In this document: in pieces, positions 23,641-26,235 of the stretch
Numbering within the stretch: the stretch's first letter is position 1
Layout: each line of letters starts with the position of its first letter
Assembly (NCBI GenBank): GCA_031376425.1
Contig: JANMDR010000175.1
Coordinates: 1 to 26,235, forward strand
Length of the DNA stretch: 26,235 nucleotides
Source of the DNA: JANMDR01 sp031376425
Lineage (GTDB): Bacteria; Pseudomonadota; Gammaproteobacteria; Burkholderiales; Usitatibacteraceae
Reading direction: 5' to 3'
Translations under genes and position numbers: made by a program
The notes under the pieces: model-generated
Database searches by the model: none
The model's input: only the letters and a program-made list of their open reading frames with translations
Told to the model about the DNA's origin: nothing

Positions 23641-25448
23641 GGCGATTTTATACTCTCATTTTTGGCTTTTTGGAGCGCACGATTTTTTGAGGCATTTTTT
23701 ATCCACTTGCTCGCCGTGCTATCACGTTCATTCAACCATGCCAAAAGCAATACAAAAAGTATTGCGAATAAAACCAACCCAGCAGCTTCCCAGCTGTATT
23801 CACCAAGTGCCTTATAGGCCCCATTTTCAAACGGTAGGAAGTTCATCCCCAACAATCCTGCTACTACACCCACACCACCTAACACCGTCGCCGTCCGCGT
23901 AAATTGCTCCGTGGTAGCCGTTTGGCGGTGTGCTTGCTCGGCGTTTACGTAATCCATTAAATCCTTTAGCTCTTGGCGCACTTCGGTATAAAGCTCTTTA
24001 GTGCGTAGTTCGCGTTGCCACATATCAAATAAAACTTGCCCTTGCTCCTGTGGGGAAACTTCATCAAACCAAAATACATGAGTAAACTCAATAAAGTGCT
24101 TATAAAACTCTTTAATTTCAGTGTAACGGTCGTCATATGGTTTTAGATGTGGTTTTAGCTTATCCGTAGGCGTTATGCGTTCAGAAAGCGCTGAAAGCCG
24201 CGCGGTAGCGCCCAGAAGCGCGGTTTTTTGAAAATGAGCAATTAAACCCATGCGCACATAAAGCTGGCGAAACGCCACAAACGCGCCGTTTTCCGCGTTC
24301 ATAAAAAAATAGGAGTCTTTACTACTACCAATCTGCGTAAAAGCGTAACCGCAATTCATAATGCGCGACGGGGCTTCAGTAGAATCTGCAGGTGAATGCC
24401 AAAAGCGGTCATAACAATATCGCGTTTCAAACCCCGTTAATGAAGCTCGGCTATATGGCAATACATCCGTACCGGGTGCATCGGCAAAACCAAGGCGTAC
24501 CCAATCACCTTCTGAAATTTTCCGTGGATCATCCACCGCAATAAATGCCATAGACGGCAATCTATCATCTCCTGGCGGCACAATCATATAACTGTCTTGC
24601 TCAGGTTTTGTTATTGAATCACAACTAGTCACATTAAATGGTGTTAGCAGATAGCGCCAGTGTGGCGCTATTGGCATTTGCTCTATATTTCTGGGTACCA
24701 AATCACCACCCATAGTATTGTGTACATATTCGTCCGGCTTGTTTTCATCAAAACAGCTAGTAAATAATGCTTTCCCCTCAGCGTCTTTAAGTATCACCCT
24801 CGTTGGAAAATGCCCACCTTTCCACACTGTATAAAAGTTAAAATAGGGGGCGTATAGTCTGCGCAGCATATCCCGCGTCTGCTGCAACAATCCTAATGGA
24901 AGCGGATTGTTATCGTCGATGATTGCTTGAAGTTCAAGTTGAAGCATTCCCACATCTGGCTGCATCAGTACTAAATCACAGCGTACTATCGTAAATATAA
25001 TTTCATAACATGCGTCGCCGTATTCAACGTCAACCACCAGCGACTTTACTTTATCATTGCGATACCACTGCAAATAATCATTGGTTGATGTCAATTCTGT
25101 ATTAGTAGTAGACGCCGCAGTTGTTGACCCAAACAAAAAACTCCGCACGGTTTGGTGAAAATATGCCAGCGCCTGATAGTGCTGAAACTTATGCCAACGT
25201 GCCGCAATCGGCTTACCTGCTAAATCAATGGGTACGATATCACCCGCTACTATGGATTTCCAATGCGCATCCGTCGCTTTAGAAAGCAAAGCACTTACCT
25301 CGTTAAGTGAAAATGATTCCAGTGCGTAAGCTTTTTTCGCCACCCTAAACGGTAACGTCAAAACCTCTGTGTAATGTGCAACTTCAGGGGTAGTTGCGGG
25401 CGACCGATACACCGGTGTGCGAGTGGCGAATTTTTTTATTTTGTCCAT
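23637..25448 (-). CDS. Large CorA-like membrane protein, likely CRISPR-associated effector
   Basis: A 603-residue protein. The last 110 residues are CorA-like: a long charged helix (LRTKELYTEVRQELKDLMDYV), a first membrane helix at about 516-536 ending in the CorA signature GMN (534-536, in LLGMNFLPF), a short loop, a second helix at about 555-575 (AAGLVLFAILFVLLLAW), and a basic tail. The roughly 480-residue N-terminal part is much longer than the cytoplasmic domain of magnesium-transporting CorA, and I recognise no known domain in it. The ATG is preceded by AAGGTG at a normal distance. It is coupled to the exonuclease and lies about 280 bases from the trailer end of a CRISPR array on the same inferred strand. 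Best reading: a membrane effector of the type III CRISPR CorA class. A divergent ion transporter is the alternative. Confidence 0.8.
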   Translation of the reverse strand: MDKIKKFATRTPVYRSPATTPEVAHYTEVLTLPFRVAKKAYALESFSLNEVSALLSKATDAHWKSIVAGDIVPIDLAGKPIAARWHKFQHYQALAYFHQTVRSFLFGSTTAASTTNTELTSTNDYLQWYRNDKVKSLVVDVEYGDACYEIIFTIVRCDLVLMQPDVGMLQLELQAIIDDNNPLPLGLLQQTRDMLRRLYAPYFNFYTVWKGGHFPTRVILKDAEGKALFTSCFDENKPDEYVHNTMGGDLVPRNIEQMPIAPHWRYLLTPFNVTSCDSITKPEQDSYMIVPPGDDRLPSMAFIAVDDPRKISEGDWVRLGFADAPGTDVLPYSRASLTGFETRYCYDRFWHSPADSTEAPSRIMNCGYAFTQIGSSKDSYFFMNAENGAFVAFRQLYVRMGLIAHFQKTALLGATARLSALSERITPTDKLKPHLKPYDDRYTEIKEFYKHFIEFTHVFWFDEVSPQEQGQVLFDMWQRELRTKELYTEVRQELKDLMDYVNAEQAHRQTATTEQFTRTATVLGGVGVVAGLLGMNFLPFENGAYKALGEYSWEAAGLVLFAILFVLLLAWLNERDSTASKWIKNASKNRALQKAKNESIKSP

Positions 25449-25637
25449 ACCAGAACACCTTATCGATAAGCTACGTGGTTTAACTACAATTTTAAGCTAA
25501 ACCGCGTCAACAGGTGCCATCTTTTTGCGCATTTTATTTAATGTGCAACCGCCACCGAAGTAGGGGCGAAAAATCTTTGGCCCGTGTCCTTTTAGCGCCC
25601 AGTGCAGCTATTACAGACGCTAGCCAGCACTCCGGAT

Positions 25638-25682
25638 AATTCCCCTCCGTGGAGGGGTGGCCCGAAGGGACGGGGTGGTTGC
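25638..25682. repeat. CCCCTCC...GGAGGGG palindromic repeat
   Basis: CCCCTCC at 25642-25648 meets GGAGGGG at 25651-25657, followed by TGGCCCGAAGGGACGGGGTG, a composition known from dispersed intergenic repeats. It lies in the gene-free stretch 25449-25730 between the CorA-like gene and the CRISPR array. The same stretch has a degenerate GTAGGGGCGAAAAATC half-palindrome at about 25559-25575. I see no gene there. Confidence 0.5.
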
Positions 25683-25730
25683 GGTCGTTGGCACGTGCTC
25701 GGTTACGGGTTACCGTATGGAAAAATTAAA

Positions 25731-26235
25731 GTTTAAGCGCTAGGCGCGACCGTCAGAGAAGCAAAATTTGCCGAGCCAAATGAAGCTGCCGTTTTAGTCC
25801 GCCCGCGCACGAGGCGCGACCGTCAGTTTGTGTACGGGCTCCAGTTGGTGATGTATTTCGTTTTAGTCCGTCCGCGCACGAGGCGCGACCGTCAGCCAGG
25901 TTGTACTGGTTGGGAGATGAATGGTTGGTTTTAGTCCGTCCGCGCACGAGGCGCGACCGTCAGGTTACAAACTTTCACGTGAGCAAACGCTTCGTGTTTT
26001 AGTCCGTCCGCGCACGAGGCGCGACCGTCAGGAAAGTTTTTGCTTCAGTTGAGGCTTTCTTAGGTTTTAGTCCGTCCGCGCACGAGGCGCGACCGTCAGA
26101 ACAGCAATGTCTCCCTGGCTGCAAAGGTGGAGGTTTTTGTCCGTCCGCGCACGAGGCGCGACCGTCATACATCATTCTCCTGTACTCGCAATCAAAAGTG
26201 CGTTTTAGTCCGTCCGCGCACGAGGCGCGACCGTC
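25731..26235 (-). CRISPR. CRISPR array, trailer end, truncated by window edge
   Basis: Seven 36-base repeats start at 25791, 25860, 25928, 25996, 26064, 26133 and 26202, the last cut off after 34 bases by the window end. On the plus strand they begin GTTTTAGTCC and end GCGCGACCGTCAG. A shortened, degenerate repeat at 25731-25756 precedes them. The seven spacers are 32-34 bases and all different. The repeat contains a hairpin, GTC-C-GCGC with GCGCGAC around ACGAG. Repeat 25791 has one change (GCCCG) and repeat 26133 two (GTTTTTG, final T). Degeneration at the left and the AAAAC end of the reverse complement both suggest minus-strand crRNA, with the leader and cas genes beyond the right edge. 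Confidence 0.97.

Noticed and set aside
23637..25448. Ordinary magnesium transporter CorA
   Set aside because: The protein is nearly twice the usual length, the N-terminal part does not resemble CorA, and it is coupled to a nuclease beside a CRISPR array; kept only as an alternative.
25753..25947. Open frame across the CRISPR array
   Set aside because: Translation of repeats gives a periodic peptide; a known artefact of arrays.

Overview
The window looks like a chromosomal segment of a Gram-negative proteobacterium, most likely a betaproteobacterium. This rests on an ArnD-type deformylase, periplasmic Sox cytochromes, Tat signals, a 67K-type SppA, and an arnD-bcp-phoH gene order that I recall from Burkholderiales. 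Lineage is an inference. I saw no rRNA or tRNA gene.

Positions 1-5000 carry a terminator-like hairpin, a nitroreductase-family gene, an operon of an exported protein with a LytS-type histidine kinase and LytTR response regulator, and a convergent lipoprotein with a methyltransferase-like fold. Positions 5000-6000 hold a PIN/ribbon-helix-helix toxin-antitoxin pair with a palindromic operator. Positions 6000-10920, all on the minus strand, carry soxXYZA (thiosulfate-oxidising carrier and cytochromes, without soxB or soxCD here) and a two-gene molybdenum hydroxylase of the isoquinoline 1-oxidoreductase type. SoxY lacks the usual GGCGG tail.

Positions 11000-15650 hold an S9 peptidase, a 119-bp palindromic element, a divergent RsmH-family methyltransferase, a HigBA-like toxin-antitoxin pair, a decayed second copy of the 3' end of the rsmH-like gene, and a lone MNT nucleotidyltransferase. 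The small genes sit exactly between the intact rsmH-like gene and its fragment, suggesting insertion or rearrangement. Positions 15700-18700 are an arnD-bcp-phoH minus-strand operon. Next come a group II truncated haemoglobin, sppA and a TPR-like protein.

The right end (22400-26235) is the most interesting part. After a block of palindromic intergenic repeats there is a translationally coupled pair, a large CorA-like two-helix membrane protein and a small DEDDh exonuclease, followed by a CRISPR array that runs off the right edge. CorA plus a DEDD-type nuclease next to CRISPR matches the effector/ring-nuclease-like modules of type III systems that signal through SAM-AMP. The repeat itself ends, on the inferred crRNA strand, in GGACTAAAAC, which does not settle the type. 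The cas genes must lie beyond the window.
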